Below, in pieces: positions 34,501 through 47,169 of a stretch of 64,000 nucleotides of DNA. The stretch lies in assembly GCA_013146195.2 (NCBI GenBank), contig CM028383.1, forward strand, positions 15,771,642 through 15,835,641. Reading direction: 5' to 3'. The stretch's first letter is position 1, and each line of letters opens with the position of its first letter. This stretch comes from Codonopsis lanceolata. Lineage: Eukaryota > Streptophyta > Magnoliopsida > Asterales > Campanulaceae. The notes beneath the pieces were generated by a model. That model made no database searches and was not told the DNA's origin. It saw nothing but the letters and a program-made list of their open reading frames with translations. Position numbers and translations under genes: made by a program.

Positions 34501-37500
34501 AAAAAAAAAACATAATCTATCAGTTGGTTAGAACGAATTTTGAGGTTGAAAGAATTGTCCATGAAGCAAAAAGAACAAGAAGCACATTTACCATTACGAA
34601 GGGGAGATCGAGCCACCAAAAATAATCTACTTCCTTCTCTTCTGCATATTCACTGTACTTGCTCACAACAGCATGGGGTCCATACATTTCCATTTCTCTT
34701 TTGACCTTTTCTATTTTCTCTTGAATGAACTTCTGCCCTTTCTCGGGAACTTTTTTCATCAAATCAGCAGCATCTTGAATTTCTTTCTCTGTGATCCATC
34801 TATCCAAGTCTTTTCCTATATCTTTCATAGCAGCTTTAGTCTCTGGATCATTCTCTGCATTGTAACATTCCAGAAACCCGCGCGACCATTTCTTCGTGTG
34901 CTCCCAGAACTCTTTTCCAGATTTCTTACCGGCCCTAACAGAACCGTCGCTCCCTTCTATAACAGTCTTTGAACTTTTCAAATCCTTGCTATCAAATTTT
35001 TTGTTTCGAGTGTCTACCGCTGAGCTGCCAGCTGTATTATCATGGGAAGGGGATTCTTGAGATTTTGGCACCGAGTCTTGTCCATCCCTCTTTACAAGGT
35101 TTGAGTTACTTAAGCTTCCAGAAAAAAGTGCCTTCCTTTGCTCTACATAGTCATCGAGGACCGCTGGAGTTGTATCTAGCGGTGGACCTTTCCAGCGGGG
35201 TATAATTTTCTCTGGGGGATCATACACGCTAATACCATCTAAGGGAAGTACAAGAAGTTTGGTTAGCATCACAATGTTGATTTCAAAAATAATATTCCCT
35301 ACATTCCACTCAAAGAATGCATACTTGCCGACCATTTTAAGGATTAAAGTAGTTTTACATTTAACTTTAATAATTAAAAATAGCTTTCCTTTTAAGTACA
35401 ATGCAATAAGGGGAAATATGGAAACTCATGAAATTATCAGCTTAATATTCAAACGGGACGTCAGAATGGAACATCCCAAATTCGAAAGCAAGACTCTTTG
35501 AGTGGAGTAGAGGAAGTAGGACAAGAAACTATAATTCCCATTACCATTTCAAATAATACTCCCTCCATCTCACATTTAGAGGCCTACTTTCCTCTTTTGG
35601 TTGTTTCAAAAATTTTGGCCACTTTAAATTCAAATATATCTTTATTAACTAGTTACTGCATTTATTAAAAATTCTAAAATGGGGAGCTTCTCTGTGGTGG
35701 CCAATATAAACGAGACAGAGGGAGTAAGAGTTAACCACAAGAAAAAACAAATACCTGCTCCATAATTGAGGTTTTCAACATTGGATTGGAGCCACTGATG
35801 AAGATTGGCTAGTTTCTCGTTCACTTTCTCAACTTTCTTCTCAAGGCCCTCAAAAAACATACGCTTATCTTCACCATCCATCAGATGAAAGGGATCTCGA
35901 CCCAGGAGCTCGTTTTCTCTGACTTTAAACACTATTTCACTAAGTTTATCATCTTTCATCCAGTCAAGTTCATCATCATCCTCATCAGGCTCAGGTCGTA
36001 CCATCTCCTTAACGAAATTTGCATCTTCATTTACTTTCTCTCTCGCAACCTTGTAATTTTCTTGAAAGCCAATCCTAATCTTATTAATTATCGGCTCAAA
36101 TTCATGAAAGTTTTTCTCAATCCATTTTTCTTTATCCCTTGATGCTACATCCTTTGCAATTTCATCGCTATTTTCATGATTAATAACTCCTTCCACACCA
36201 TCTTCAGGTTTATTGTTCTTGATCGGAGTAGTGCCCTTTTTAGAATTCCCCAAAAGTTTCTCTTTCGTAAGAGTGTTAACTCCGGAAGCATATGTGGTGT
36301 TTGTAGATTCTGATGGACCATTCTTGCCGATTTTCTGACTAGTTGCCCCACCATTTTCTCCCTTCTTTTGTATATTTACATTAGTGTCAATTTCTTGCAC
36401 AGTTCTAACTTTGGTTTTTTTACTTTGCTCTCGCTTGTCATATTTTTGAGAGAGGTACTCCCTCGCTTCTTTAACCGACTTAATGATTCTTGGCTTTGCC
36501 CTGACAGCATTTTCAGGCTTGTTTGACCGAGTGCTAGGATTTTCACCCAAAGTTCTAGAATCATCAACTAGTGGATCATCCAAAGACCGAGATTTTATCT
36601 GTCTCACTTTCTTTGGAAAACCATTCACAGTTTGGTGTTCCACTTTGTCCTTACTAAGATCACCTGCTGAACCATTCTTTCTTTCAATTAACCAATTAGT
36701 GCCAGCCATTTCTCCAGTTTCCTCAATTTCACTATTAGAATCAATTGATTGGCTAGTAGCAGTATCAGATGGTATCTTTGAGGCCAAGTCATCACTAGTA
36801 TTCATCAGATGAGACCTTTCATGACCATTAACTAGTGGATCATCCAAAGACGTTGATTTTATTTCTCTGACATCCTTTTCATTCGAAAAAACATTCACAG
36901 TTTGAATATCTTCCTCATCACCATTATTGCCTTGAAAACTTTCTGTTTGTTCAATGGTTGGTGCATTCCCATCCATTCCTCTCGTCTCCACAATTTTACT
37001 AGAAAAATCCATTGAATTGCTTCCCCGTGTGTCAGCCAACAATTGAGATCCAAAATTACCAATTTTACTTTGTATTTTTACATCACTATCAACTTCTTGG
37101 ACAGTTCTAACTTTGGTTTCTTCATTTTGCTCTCGCTTGTCACGTTTTTGTGACAGGTATTCCCTTGCTTCCTTAACTGTCTTAATGATTTTTGGCTTTG
37201 TCCTAACAGGATTATACTTAGACTTGCTTGATCGAGGGTAAGGAGTTTTACCAAAAGTTATGGTATCATCAACTTGTGGATCATCCAAAGATGTAGACTT
37301 TATCGGGGTCACTTTCTTTTCATTTGAGAAACCATTCACGGTTGGTTCATCTTCCACATCACTACAATCACCCACTGAACTATCTGTTCTTTCAGTTTCT
37401 CGAGCATTACTAGTCATTGCTCCAATTTCGTCAATTCCAAAATCAAAATCAATTGGTTGGCTACGTGGATGAACAGACGAATCATCAATAGTGTTCGTAA

Positions 37501-38906
37501 GGTCTTGTTTATCAAGCTGAGACCTTTCAGTATCATCCTCTAGCAGATCATCCAAAAATGTTGACTTTATCTCGACCACTTCCTTTTCATTTGAAATATC
37601 ACTCACAATTTGACCATCTTCTTCATCGCGACTACCACCTTGCAAAGTATCTGCTTTTTTCAATTTTTCGTGCATGCCTAGCCATTACCCTAATTTCCTC
37701 AATTTTACTAGCAAAATCCCTTGCATCGCTACCATGCATATCAGACAACAGTTGTGACCCCAAATTACCATCCTCTCCCTTTACTTTCATAATAGCATCC
37801 AGAAGGTCTCGTTTATCAAGCTGAGGCCTTTCAGTAAACACTATTTCCGGCTGCTTGGACTCCTGCATAACTTCCACACTACCCTTCACCAATTTCTCTC
37901 TCTCCATCCTAGCTTTCATCTTTCTCCTCAACATTTCCTTCTCCGAGCGTGAATACCGTTTCTTACCTCTCTTAGCTGTGAAAAAACGCATCGACCCCAA
38001 AATCAAAACCAAACCACACAACACTGTTACTCCAATTATTGACTGTTTGGAAAACACACCAGGCTTACCAATAGTCAAACCCCGAATCATCCTAAAAGAA
38101 CCCAATTCCCCACCAGAATTTACAAACTTTACCACTGAACTATCCTTACTTAGCACATTATTCCCATTCTCCATCTCTCTAGCTAAAAATCTTGCATGAC
38201 CAATTTTTGAATTCACTTCTTTATAATTCTGCGCCTCATTAACCTTGTGCAACAAAGGCCCAAGCTGACTTCTTCTCAAAATTTCATCCTCGTTAACATC
38301 CACATGTTCCACTTTACCATCAGAATTCTTAGAAACAGTAAATATAGGACCGGACCCAATACCCCAAAACTCCGAATCAGCCTTATACTGATCAACCCAA
38401 CTCTTTAACTCATTCCTAAAAACAGATTTTAAGCTCGGAACCTCCACCTCGTCAGAATCCATCCCATGTAACTCATTTTCCCCAGCCCCAAAGCTAGTGT
38501 TTTTACTACCCCAATTTACCAAGAAATCATGAAAATTCAATTGCGAATCACTACTATTATTATCACCAAAATTATCAACTGGGTTTTCAAAATCAGAACT
38601 TGGATTATAAATTGTGGGAGTTTGTGTCACCTGTTGTTGTTGTTGATGTTGTGATTGAGTGAGCTTTTTCCTCAAGTAGTTCTTGCGGTTGGTGGGTCTG
38701 CCAAAATGAGCTGAAACTTGGACATTCCTGGGAAATTTGAGGGGAAATGAAGGGAAGAGTGGGAATTTGGATACAAGTATGTTGGGATTTGATGGGTTTT
38801 TGTTTCTGCGTGTTGTGAATTGATATTTGGGAGAGAAAAGTATATTAGTCTTCGAGAAGATTTCAGAGTGGGTTCGGGTTGTGGCGTTAAGAAACTCCAT
38901 GAACAA
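31569..38906 (-). CDS. EMB1703: EMB1703-like plastid protein, with a 1-nt frameshift in exon 1
   Basis: Five coding exons on the minus strand: 38906-35755, 35238-34592, 32950-32741, 32006-31792 and 31608-31569. All have GT-AG splice sites and matching phases. Similarity to the plant EMBRYO DEFECTIVE 1703 family is clear. It includes NYGADGISVYDPPEKIIPRW across the first junction, a WWLDLP segment, CIELYMDEDG, VIAFEDATDC, and a Lys/Arg-rich end (VEKPTQRKRSK). The Ser/Thr/Asn-rich N-terminus fits a chloroplast transit peptide, and a hydrophobic helix (VTVLCGLVLILG) sits near residue 290. Family members are needed for embryo development. A T6 run at 37655-37660 shifts the frame at about residue 416. 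With one base fewer the CDS is exactly 1,421 codons. It is either a sequence error or a recent mutation. The acidic middle is longer than I recall for Arabidopsis, owing to internal repeats. Confidence 0.85.
32190..32285 (+). mobile_element. Partial Au-like SINE remnant in EMB1703 intron 3
   Basis: It contains 'acctggtgtttcacaagcgtgaggtcccaagttctatccc', which matches the body and pol III B-box region of the SINE copy at 40690. The A-box half is missing. Confidence 0.5.
33665..34208. mobile_element. Stowaway-like MITE in EMB1703 intron 2
   Basis: The left end 'ctccatccctaattgagtg' is the inverted counterpart of the right end 'attagggatggagggag' followed by TA. The 544-bp length is long for Stowaway, and a stretch at 33900-34090 of different composition may be a later insertion. 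Confidence 0.5.
35559..35724. mobile_element. Stowaway MITE in EMB1703 intron 1
   Basis: A 166-bp element with ends ctccctccatctc and gagacagagggag, flanked by TA on both sides (35557-35558 and 35725-35726). This is the classic Tc1/mariner Stowaway structure. It lies 30 bp from the donor side of the intron. Confidence 0.85.
37655..37660 (-). other. Homopolymer T6 causing the EMB1703 frameshift
   Basis: On the coding strand this is GAAAAAAGC. One A fewer joins KIEKA to DTLQGGSRDEED in a single frame and restores EMB1703-like sequence on both sides. Confidence 0.75.
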
Positions 38907-39094
38907 TGGCGGAGTTCACATAGGGTGTGATTGGGAGAGAGCGAGAAGAGAGAGAGACTTCTAAAATCATAAAACCCCTGATAATCCCGAATTGATAAAA
39001 ACTCGCAGATTGGGCCGTACAGTGTTGTACCTTGTTCTATAAATATTGTACTTAGAGCGCATGTATAAAGGTTGTTGTACCTTATTGTACACAT

Positions 39095-40038
39095 CGATCT
39101 TTCCCTAGAGGCTAGAAGCCTAGAACAAATACACCCTTAACAGTTAACACTTAACAATGTCCACCACAGCACCACTGCCATAATCCAGAGCTCTGATGTA
39201 ATTCGTGTAAATATGTTTGGACATGTTGACAATTACTGAAGAGGAGCGAGAACACTCTTATTACTGCCGGTCCGGTCGTACACTGCTATTACCGCGATCA
39301 ATTGTTTGAGCAGGAGTGAATGTGTTTCAAAACTAATCGAGCTAGCCATTTGGACAGAATATTGTTATTACAGGCAGTCGGTCAACTCGGGACCCTAACG
39401 ACCTGAAAGGTAGTAAGTGGCGTCAAGATAAAATAGGAGATTGATGGACCTAAATAATCAAGCAACTGTTTATGTTGCATTGGTGTTTCAAAATCAACTC
39501 CCTTCTATAAGGTCCATAACCAATCTCCAGATAAAATAGGAGATTGATGGACCTGCACACTTTGGTTTGTAAGAAGAAGAAATTTGTCAAAAACTTGAAA
39601 GAATTGGAGAGTGATAATGACCATAAGGTCCACAACCAATCTCTCCAAGTTTCGCCCCCATGAACATCAAGGAAGCCACCACCTCTGACAATGGCTGCCA
39701 AAAACACCATTTAAGTATTGCTAAGAATCCTCAACAGTTGCTGTCAGAACACAAACACACACACTCAAAACAGTTATCTTGATTGATAAATGCCTGCTGC
39801 AAATATTATGTTATACATTGTGCTTCAACGGCCTTTTCTTAAAACATAAGCTGAAGAAACAAAAAGAAAAAAAAAGGAATAATTAAGCTTATTACGCTGG
39901 AACCATCAGCAGTACTTGTCCGTAATGCTGAGAATTCTCAACATCCCAATCACTAATAACATTATACCTAAAAAAAAAAAAAAACAGCACGCGGAAACAT
40001 AATCAGAGAGCACCTTAAAAAGAAAACCAAACAAAGTC
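39095..40038. other. Intergenic between SINAT 3' end and EMB1703 5' end
   Basis: A direct repeat of 'agataaaataggagattgatggacct' occurs at about 39425 and 39531. 'ataaggtcca.aaccaatctc' occurs at about 39508 and 39624. No gene. The part next to 38906 should hold the EMB1703 promoter. Confidence 0.5.
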
Positions 40039-43000
40039 TTAACTACAGAGATTAGGTATACAAGCTCCACCATCAGCATTCGGTTGTTCCTTCCATATCC
40101 GCCCTGTTACTCTCAACTTCAGCTCTTTCCTGTCTCCTCCTGAGAAGAAAAGTGCCATGTTTCGCTGAATAATTAGGCCGTCGTGGCTGTCCCTAACTTT
40201 TCGGTGACTATCCCTTATGCTTCGTGGGGTCCCTTCCCAAATGAGTTTTCTGCCGTTTCCACCAACTTCTAAACTGTAACTGTAGTTTCTGGCATCTGCC
40301 TCATCACCCATAAAGCGGAGAAATGCCATGTAAACAGGTGCCATGCTGAGCTGGAAAGCTTCAAAATGAAGACAGAAATACTGGCCAAAACAATGGAAGA
40401 CCTACACAAGGGACAGAATGAGCATTATTTTCTTTTGACACTTGGGCTTCGTATGCTTCGCAGAAAATAATTTCTGGATGGAATGAGCATTCCTTTTGTC
40501 ATTTTCATGTAAATGTTTTCACTTTCTTGTGTTTGATTAATGTACGGACCCGGAAATTCAAGATTTTCAACAAATAGTTTTCCGTGAAAAAAACAGAGCT
40601 TTAGATATAGTTGGAAAATGTTAGGCGAGGACCGTTCCATTTGCATAACAAAAGGAAAAACAAATGAAAATATGTTGCTCCCTACGGAGAGGGGCCCAGT
40701 GGTGGCAGACCAGGACCAGGACCTGGGTCTTCACAATACGTGAGGTCTCAGATTTGATCCCTTCCCATGCCCATTGAGACCAATAGCAACACAAGTGAAA
40801 AAAACCCAAAAAATTGTTCAATATGAAAGGAAGATACTCACAGTTAACATCCATGTAGCATTTTCTACTTCTCGTGGATTAGATTTGACATAACGATGGT
40901 TGAATGTGTATCCAGAGTGCATATCCACTTTGTGATCATCCCTCAAATGAGCAACTAAGTATGGGATATCCCCAACAACAGAGCACTCTGATCCAGCATA
41001 TGGGCAGCTGTATGGCCTAAAATTACACAAGGCTTCGTGTTTCAGCTTACTGTAATATGGAAAGATCTCTGGACATCCCAGGGTGCAATATTTGCAAGGC
41101 AATTCAAGTGATTCAGCAACCTTTTCTAATGCTAGACATCTTATGTCGCCGAGCTCTTGTCTACACGTGGGACATCTGTTGTGTACTCTTGTTTTACAGG
41201 TGGAACAGAGCGTGTGCCCATTGTGACACTGCAGAAATCAAAACTTGTTACAAACATGTATCTAAGTAACCTTATCCATAAAGAGAGTGAAACCATTCAA
41301 ACATATTTGATCAGGTATTCCCGTTCAAGGAACTGGAAAAGGGAAAATGCTGACTTCGAATAAGTAGCCCTCTTAAATAACTACTACTTCACCCGGAAGG
41401 GAGTCTCGGTTTGCTTTGTGGCACACCAAAAACAAAAAAATTAAAATCGCCCAATTTCAATTCCATATTGTCACCAACAGTTGAAGAAAAAAAGAACACT
41501 TATTACATTGGACGAGAAACATGCAATACAAGGTCATCACCTAACATATAAAATTGAAGAGGTGGAATTATATACATTAAATTAGGAGTTTCCATATAAA
41601 TATGTAGGTCATGCACTAATATTTTATTATGGAAAATACATTAGGTGCATTCGCAGTCTATTTAGAAGGAAAGATATAAAGTTATAAGCATGAGAATTCC
41701 CTTGAATAACTAGAATTCTTTTTCTGTGTAAGAGCAAGGCAGTGTGGTGTCGGCGCCGGGGGGGGGTGGGGTGAAGAGGAGGGTAATTAATTGTCCAGAT
41801 CCAGGAGCACAAGATAAGGGGTACCAGAAAATGAGCATGAGGAATAAAATGTTTCCAATGCATCAATGTTTCTTAAACTTGTAGGTGGGTAGACTGTGTA
41901 TCTGCTAACGTATATACATGTCTATGTAGGTCAACTGGTCAAGTCTAAAGTCTTCTTAATTAGGGAATTTTCCTTTAGCAATAAATATACTACGCTCTTT
42001 TTAATGAGACTTCAGTTAAGGATCAAGAAGGCTGGCTTATTTGTCAAGAAGATGAGAGTAAAGACCATGCAATTGATGTTTCCCAATCTATACAATATTG
42101 CAGTCAACAAGGAGGAACTGGTGAGTTCGTTGGTGGTCAATCAAGGGGGATCAAACCTTTGGAGTCCTGCTTTTCGCAGAAATTTGCATGACTGGGAGAT
42201 TGAGGAGGCAGTGCAGTTCATGGAGTTTCTCCATGGTTGTAAGAGGTAGGATTTGAGTGAAGATAAAATCATCTGGGAGGTTACTAAAAAACAGGCTGTT
42301 TTCTGTTAGTTCTTTCTACTCTAAGATGTTAGAGAAGGAAAAAAGCTTGTTCCCATGGAAGGAAATTTGGAAACTTAAAATCCCCGGTAGAGTAGCTTTT
42401 TTTGTTTGGGAGGCAGTTAGGGGTGCCATATTGATGGGGAAAACTTGAGATCTCGGGGCATGATCTATGTTAATCGATGCTACATGTGCAAAAGTGAGGA
42501 GGAGGATGTGAACCATTTGCTGCTTCATTGCTCTATGGCTAGGGAGTCATGGACTTCCGTTTTCCTCTCTGCAGGTGTTCCGTGGGTTATGCCCAGGACT
42601 GTTATTGATACGCTTCGGGGTTGGCCTTCTTTTATCTGGAACAGAAGGAGTGTTTTCTGGAAGTACGCCCCTTCAGCTATTTGGTGGACCATTTGGAAAG
42701 AGAGGAACAAAAGGGCTTTCGAGAATGCTGAATCTAATATTGAAGGAATCAAAAAGGCTTTCCTTTCATATTTGAGATTCTGGTGCTTAACTGCTGATCC
42801 AACAGAGGATCCTCTTTTGTAACTAGGTTCAGGTCTTATGGCTTTGTAGTTAAGTTCATGTATACTTCCAGTGTACAAGGACGCATCACCTCATTTGACG
42901 CCTGTTAATATTACTTATACCTTACTTATCAAAAAAGTAAAGACCATCAGCTTCAGAGGCTTATGCTATACCATCTACAACACATGTATCACAGGGTAGG

Positions 43001-45360
43001 TTCTAAGGCAAATCCATATCTTCAAGTGAGCCATACTAAGCAATATCCTTCAATTGCCACATGTTTCCCTAACACCCACGGATAGTAAAAGAAAAAATTA
43101 AGCATTTGATTTTTCCTTTTTATTCCTATCAGAAATCTCATGATCTTAGGTGATAACCAATTCTGCTTCAGACCATTATTTCCTCTGATACTAAACTTGG
43201 AATATCTAACCTGTGTACTTTGACTCTACTGCTCGCTCTTCTTTCCCCTTTTCACCTCCTCGTTGCCTTTCCTCTCTTTCGGGGTGTGAAAAGGAGGGAA
43301 TGGCCAAAAACTACTTTAATCTATAAGGAGTATATTTCCAGCCATGGGGGACTGTATCTACTGAGATTATTTTGGGTAAGCCATTCAGCACAAAATTGGC
43401 TTCTGCAGTAGACATTCCCTGAGAAAAAATGGGCACATCTGTGGGAAGGACAATAAAGGTTGAGATCTGAATGGTAATCCAAGAGTCTGATTCCAGTTCC
43501 AACTTATTGAACCCTTCAATACGGGCTAACTGTAGGTAGTAAATCATTCAAGCTGGTTAAAGCCTGACCTGCACATTACTACAAGCCCAAAATTTAGCGC
43601 AAACCCCATGATTCATTTACCATCTGCACCTTAAATAGCGTGCTACACGCAGCTGGGTATAGGTTGTTCAAATCAGTCAAGAATGAGGAGCACCGAATCA
43701 GCTACATATTCTGGGCCTTTCTCCTTTCTTTCTGACCTCTTAAACGTCTATTGATACCTGAATGCCAACAGCCATGCCACCATCTTTTTCCTGTCGTCAA
43801 CCAACACGTCCACTTTGTTCCGTTTGGTCTTCAGATTAGACAAATTGCTGGAGCCCATAACTAAAACAAGTTACAATAACATTCAGCCTTACCTGTGGTT
43901 GGATCTGAATATAACATTAAAAAACATTTCTGCTCTGAAGCCAAAAACCCTCTAACACAATCAAGAAATGTGCTACTCGTGGTCAAACAAACTAACATGA
44001 CATTCTATAAGCAGGGAACAATTTGTGTACTCAGTTCCTTATGTTTTATACATCTCAATCTATACTAGAAACGGCAATGCAAGTTCTTCAGCCATTAGTA
44101 ACTGACAATAGATTACCCCTTAGCGAAGTATTGAGATAGTTTTCTCAACGGTGTTGGGGAAGATGAAACTGACGTCATAAATATTTCTAATTTAGAGAAG
44201 AGGAATGTGTTCAGAGAGGAACGTTTTACAGCCTAAGGTTACGCTATATCCTCACTATTCATGTAAGAATCTAACAAAGTTTGACATAAGTTGTCATCTT
44301 CCTATTATGACACTAATCCTTTTGTCAGAGTGTATGACTGGCGATGTTCAGAATGACTATAATGTGCATTGCAAAAGGGGAATAACACAAAATTATCACT
44401 GCCTTTCACGTTAATACAAGATCCATATGGTAATTCACAGTCATAATTTGGACCCAAAGCAGAATGTGAAGAGAAAATGATTATGTGGTCTAGCAAACCC
44501 AAAGTCACACGAAAGTCTACGCATTCCAAAACCATATGTGCCTGCAGCCCACTCATCCTACTATTTAAATGGACACATCAAAAGAGAGAGATAATGCATT
44601 TGAATTGACCACCACAATTGAGGACCCCTATATCCAAATAATAAATTGTAGCCCATTGAGCACTTCCATCCCACAAGCAAAGTGCACATCTTAACCAAAT
44701 TCCATCACACAAAATCCATCTGCAGTTAACCAATCACAATTACTCCCCTAAAATAGACAAATAAATAATCACACCCCTGTAATCCCCACAAACGAAGACA
44801 TCCACAATGCATATCATCACCATTCACGACCAACAATGCCTTTCGAAATGCAGCATATTCCAGGAAAAAAATAATACAAACGGTAGCACCCGAAAAAGGA
44901 AACCCACAACCCTAATCAACCAATTCCATCCTCTCCCAGCTTCCCAATAGATTAAATTAATCAAAATTAATCAATTAAATTTCAAAATGTTCGAAATAGG
45001 ATTCTGCGATCGGAATTCGAGTAAACTAATGTCAGTTAAACAACAAGGAATGCATCAAATGATGTGAATTGAAAGAAAACCGACCAATCGAAATCGAGAA
45101 AAGGAAAATGAGAAAACCTGATGGATGGGAGGGTACATTGAATTGGTACAAACAGGACATTCAAGAAGCTCGTGGACACTAGTGGTGGGATGAATGCCGG
45201 CGGCGGCGGCAGGAACAACATTTACATTAACATTGTGAGGAGGCTTTGAAGAAGAAAATTGAGAATGATGATGTTGATTGAGGGTATGGTGATGGTGTTG
45301 GATCTCATCTTCATCCATTCCGTCCGCGGATGATACGCATTCAATGCTATCCAATTCCAT
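40039..45360 (-). CDS. SINAT3: SINAT-type RING E3 ubiquitin ligase
   Basis: Three exons on the minus strand, 45360-45118, 41228-40842 and 40401-40039, all in phase 0, give 330 residues. That is normal for plant SEVEN IN ABSENTIA-like ligases. The RING is split by intron 1: ELLECPVC..MYPPIHQ in exon 1 and CHNGHTLCSTC..RCPTCRQ in exon 2. The SIAH zinc finger follows (CKYCTLGCPE, HEALCNFRPYSCPY, LVAHLRDDHKVDMH). The TRAF-like substrate-binding domain is in exons 2-3 (FNHRYVKSNP, VFHCFGQYFCLHFEAFQL, GLIIQRNMALFFSGG, GRIWKEQ). SINATs ubiquitinate target proteins in light, brassinosteroid, autophagy and stress control. The His-rich N-terminus (MELDSIECVSSADGMDEDE) looks closest to SINAT3; the paralogue number is tentative. 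Intron 1 is 3.9 kb and holds a LINE fragment; intron 2 holds a SINE. Confidence 0.94.
40690..40805 (+). mobile_element. Au-like SINE in SINAT intron 2
   Basis: A pol III A-box-like 'ggcccagtggtgg' at about 40693 and a B-box-like 'agatttgatcccttccc' at about 40750 have SINE spacing. The 'cctgggtcttcacaatacgtgaggtctca' phrase is typical of Au-type SINEs. It ends near an A-rich stretch and is antisense to the host gene. Confidence 0.6.
42057..42947 (+). mobile_element. 5'-truncated LINE fragment in SINAT intron 1
   Basis: The body is 42069-42935, flanked by a 12-bp duplication agtaaagaccat (42057-42068 and 42936-42947). It ends in 'ttacttatcaaaaaa', typical of plant L1-type LINEs. It encodes only the C-terminal part: LYNIAVNKEELV and RRNLHDWEIEEA, then zf-RVT pieces RCYMCKSEEEDVNHLLLHC, and WWTIWKERNKRAFE, with several stops and frame changes. 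It is antisense to SINAT. Confidence 0.9.
42948..45117. other. Remainder of SINAT intron 1
   Basis: AT-rich intron sequence without recognisable coding or repeat structure. A pyrimidine-rich stretch lies at 43220-43280. Similarly, nothing specific is seen at 41229-42056 apart from a G-run at 41758-41770. Confidence 0.5.
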
Positions 45361-46340
45361 TTGTACAAGAGAGTACACACACACACAAATACAGATTAAA
45401 TTATTTAATTACTAATATATTGGTGTGTGTGTGTGTGTAAATGGAATTGAGGGGTTTCTCTGCAATGGGTTTGATTGAATTGTTAGTAATATCAGTCAGA
45501 AGAGAGGGGAGCACAGAGGGGTGGGAGGGAGAGAGAGAGAGAACCAGAGGTGCTTTTCTTGATGGGCTTTTTCTTTTTCTTTTTTAATTTTTATTTTCTT
45601 CTCTTCCCCAAATCTCAATGTGTGTGTGTGTGTGTGAGATTTGGAGAAGTTTTTTTTTCTTTTTCTTTTTCCTCTTCCTCTTCTCCCCCAAATCCCAATG
45701 TTTGTGTGTGTATATGTGAATTGGATAGGTTTTTTTCCCTCTTTTCTACTCTCCCCCAAATCCCTATTTTTTAGTATGTGTATCATCTTTGTTTGTATGA
45801 GTTTCCTTAAAACGAGTTAATTTCATTTCTGTTTGACGAAATTTTGCTCTATTACAGGTCAATCGTTAAACACATAGTGAGACGTTTTGAGAGATCGATT
45901 TTACAGAAAATATACATGATACTGTTTTTCCTAAGTTTTTATCTAAAACATATCCAACCTTAGCTTATAAAAAACATATTCCTAAACTAATAACGAAATA
46001 CAATACTAATTGATCAATAAATAATAAAATTTTGAAATAATATATTTCTTCCGTCCCTAAATTATTGTCATATTTTTCTTTTTCGTCCGTCACAAAATAA
46101 TTGTCTTTTTTGAAACTTATCTTTTTATGACAACATTTTTATAACTTTACTCTTACTTATTTATCCTATTTTAGTTATAGGCCACATACAAATTAGTTTT
46201 AAAGTAAACTACACATCCAACTAATATTAAGGAAAAATTATGGGCCGGACCACTTTTTGAAGTTTTTAATCGCTACAGTACCCTCTCTTTTTTTCAAGTG
46301 GAAAAATTTAATTTTGGTGGTAAAATGACTACAATACCCT
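45361..46340. other. SINAT upstream region with simple repeats
   Basis: Contains (GT)n at about 45421-45439, (GA)n at about 45527-45541, and long CT-rich and (TG)n tracts at 45560-45730 on the plus strand. These probably form the 5' UTR and core promoter. A worn Stowaway-like motif (cttccgtccctaaattattgtc) lies at 46057. No gene beyond SINAT. Confidence 0.5.
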
Positions 46341-46351
46341 TAATAAACCGT

Positions 46352-47169
46352 ATGTGTGTTACGAAAGTCAGATAATTAAACAATTAATGTAAGTAACTGA
46401 CTGACACTTAAGTAGATTAAGACTTCTTAAATGTTAGATCAGTTTGTAAGAACTGATAAAATAACTGACAAGAGAATTGAAGTTGTTCACAGTAAAACTG
46501 TTACGTTCACTACCAAGTTGGTCAGACTTGGATTTTTGAAGTGCACTAATTTTATTAAAAATCTAATTGATCTCTAATGGATCAGTGTACAACAAAAGAC
46601 CAGTGTTTAGGGAGAATGATTGAATAACAATCAAACTTGTGAGACAAACTAACTAATTTCTAAAAGGTATAAAATGAAGCACTCAGTGTTTGTCTAAACA
46701 ATAACTAGAAGGAAATATTCAAAGAAGAGTATCTAGCTAAAGTTTTTCAAGAAGACTAAGGCACAGAGAGAATTTCTTTGAGATTAGGATGTTTCAGGCT
46801 TCTATGTTTTCAAAAGTGCTTCCTGTGGGTATTTATAGATGATCTTGAAGAGTAACCCGTTAAGAACACATTTGAATTTGAAATGTGTTTGGCAAGGTAT
46901 ACGTATCTTCACAAGATCACATGGATCCTGTTAGAAAGATATCTTACAGAATATCTACCAAAAACACAAAATGAGAAAGTGTCAGTACAAGGGAATGTTC
47001 AAGTAAATGAGGTAAACAAGCTGACACTAAAACAATATGGTCAGCTGAAACAAGTAACTGACAAATAATTTTAAATCACGAGCTGACCAAAAAGAAATAA
47101 CTTAAAAGTTCTTGGCTGACAACAAGTGGAATGATTTTAAGCAAATTTATTTTAAGGCAAGATTCAACA
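46352..47169 (-). repeat. 3' LTR of the copia-type element
   Basis: On the minus strand a polypurine-like 'aaatagaaggagat' (about 47170-47183) is followed at 47169 by TGTTGAATC, the expected LTR start. The far end near 46352 (tgtgttacg on the plus strand) is my best guess. A TATA-like 'ctataaataccc' on the minus strand lies near 46830-46841, as expected for an LTR promoter. Confidence 0.6.

Noticed and set aside
35645..35754. Hydrophobic tail (CFFLWLTLTPSVSFIL) at the end of the long EMB1703 ORF
   Set aside because: It is read-through into intron 1, after the donor cag|gtattt; it overlaps the Stowaway MITE.
38672..39094. Minus-strand ORF overlapping the EMB1703 start in another frame
   Set aside because: No similarity, and it runs into EMB1703 coding sequence out of frame; at most a 5'-leader ORF.
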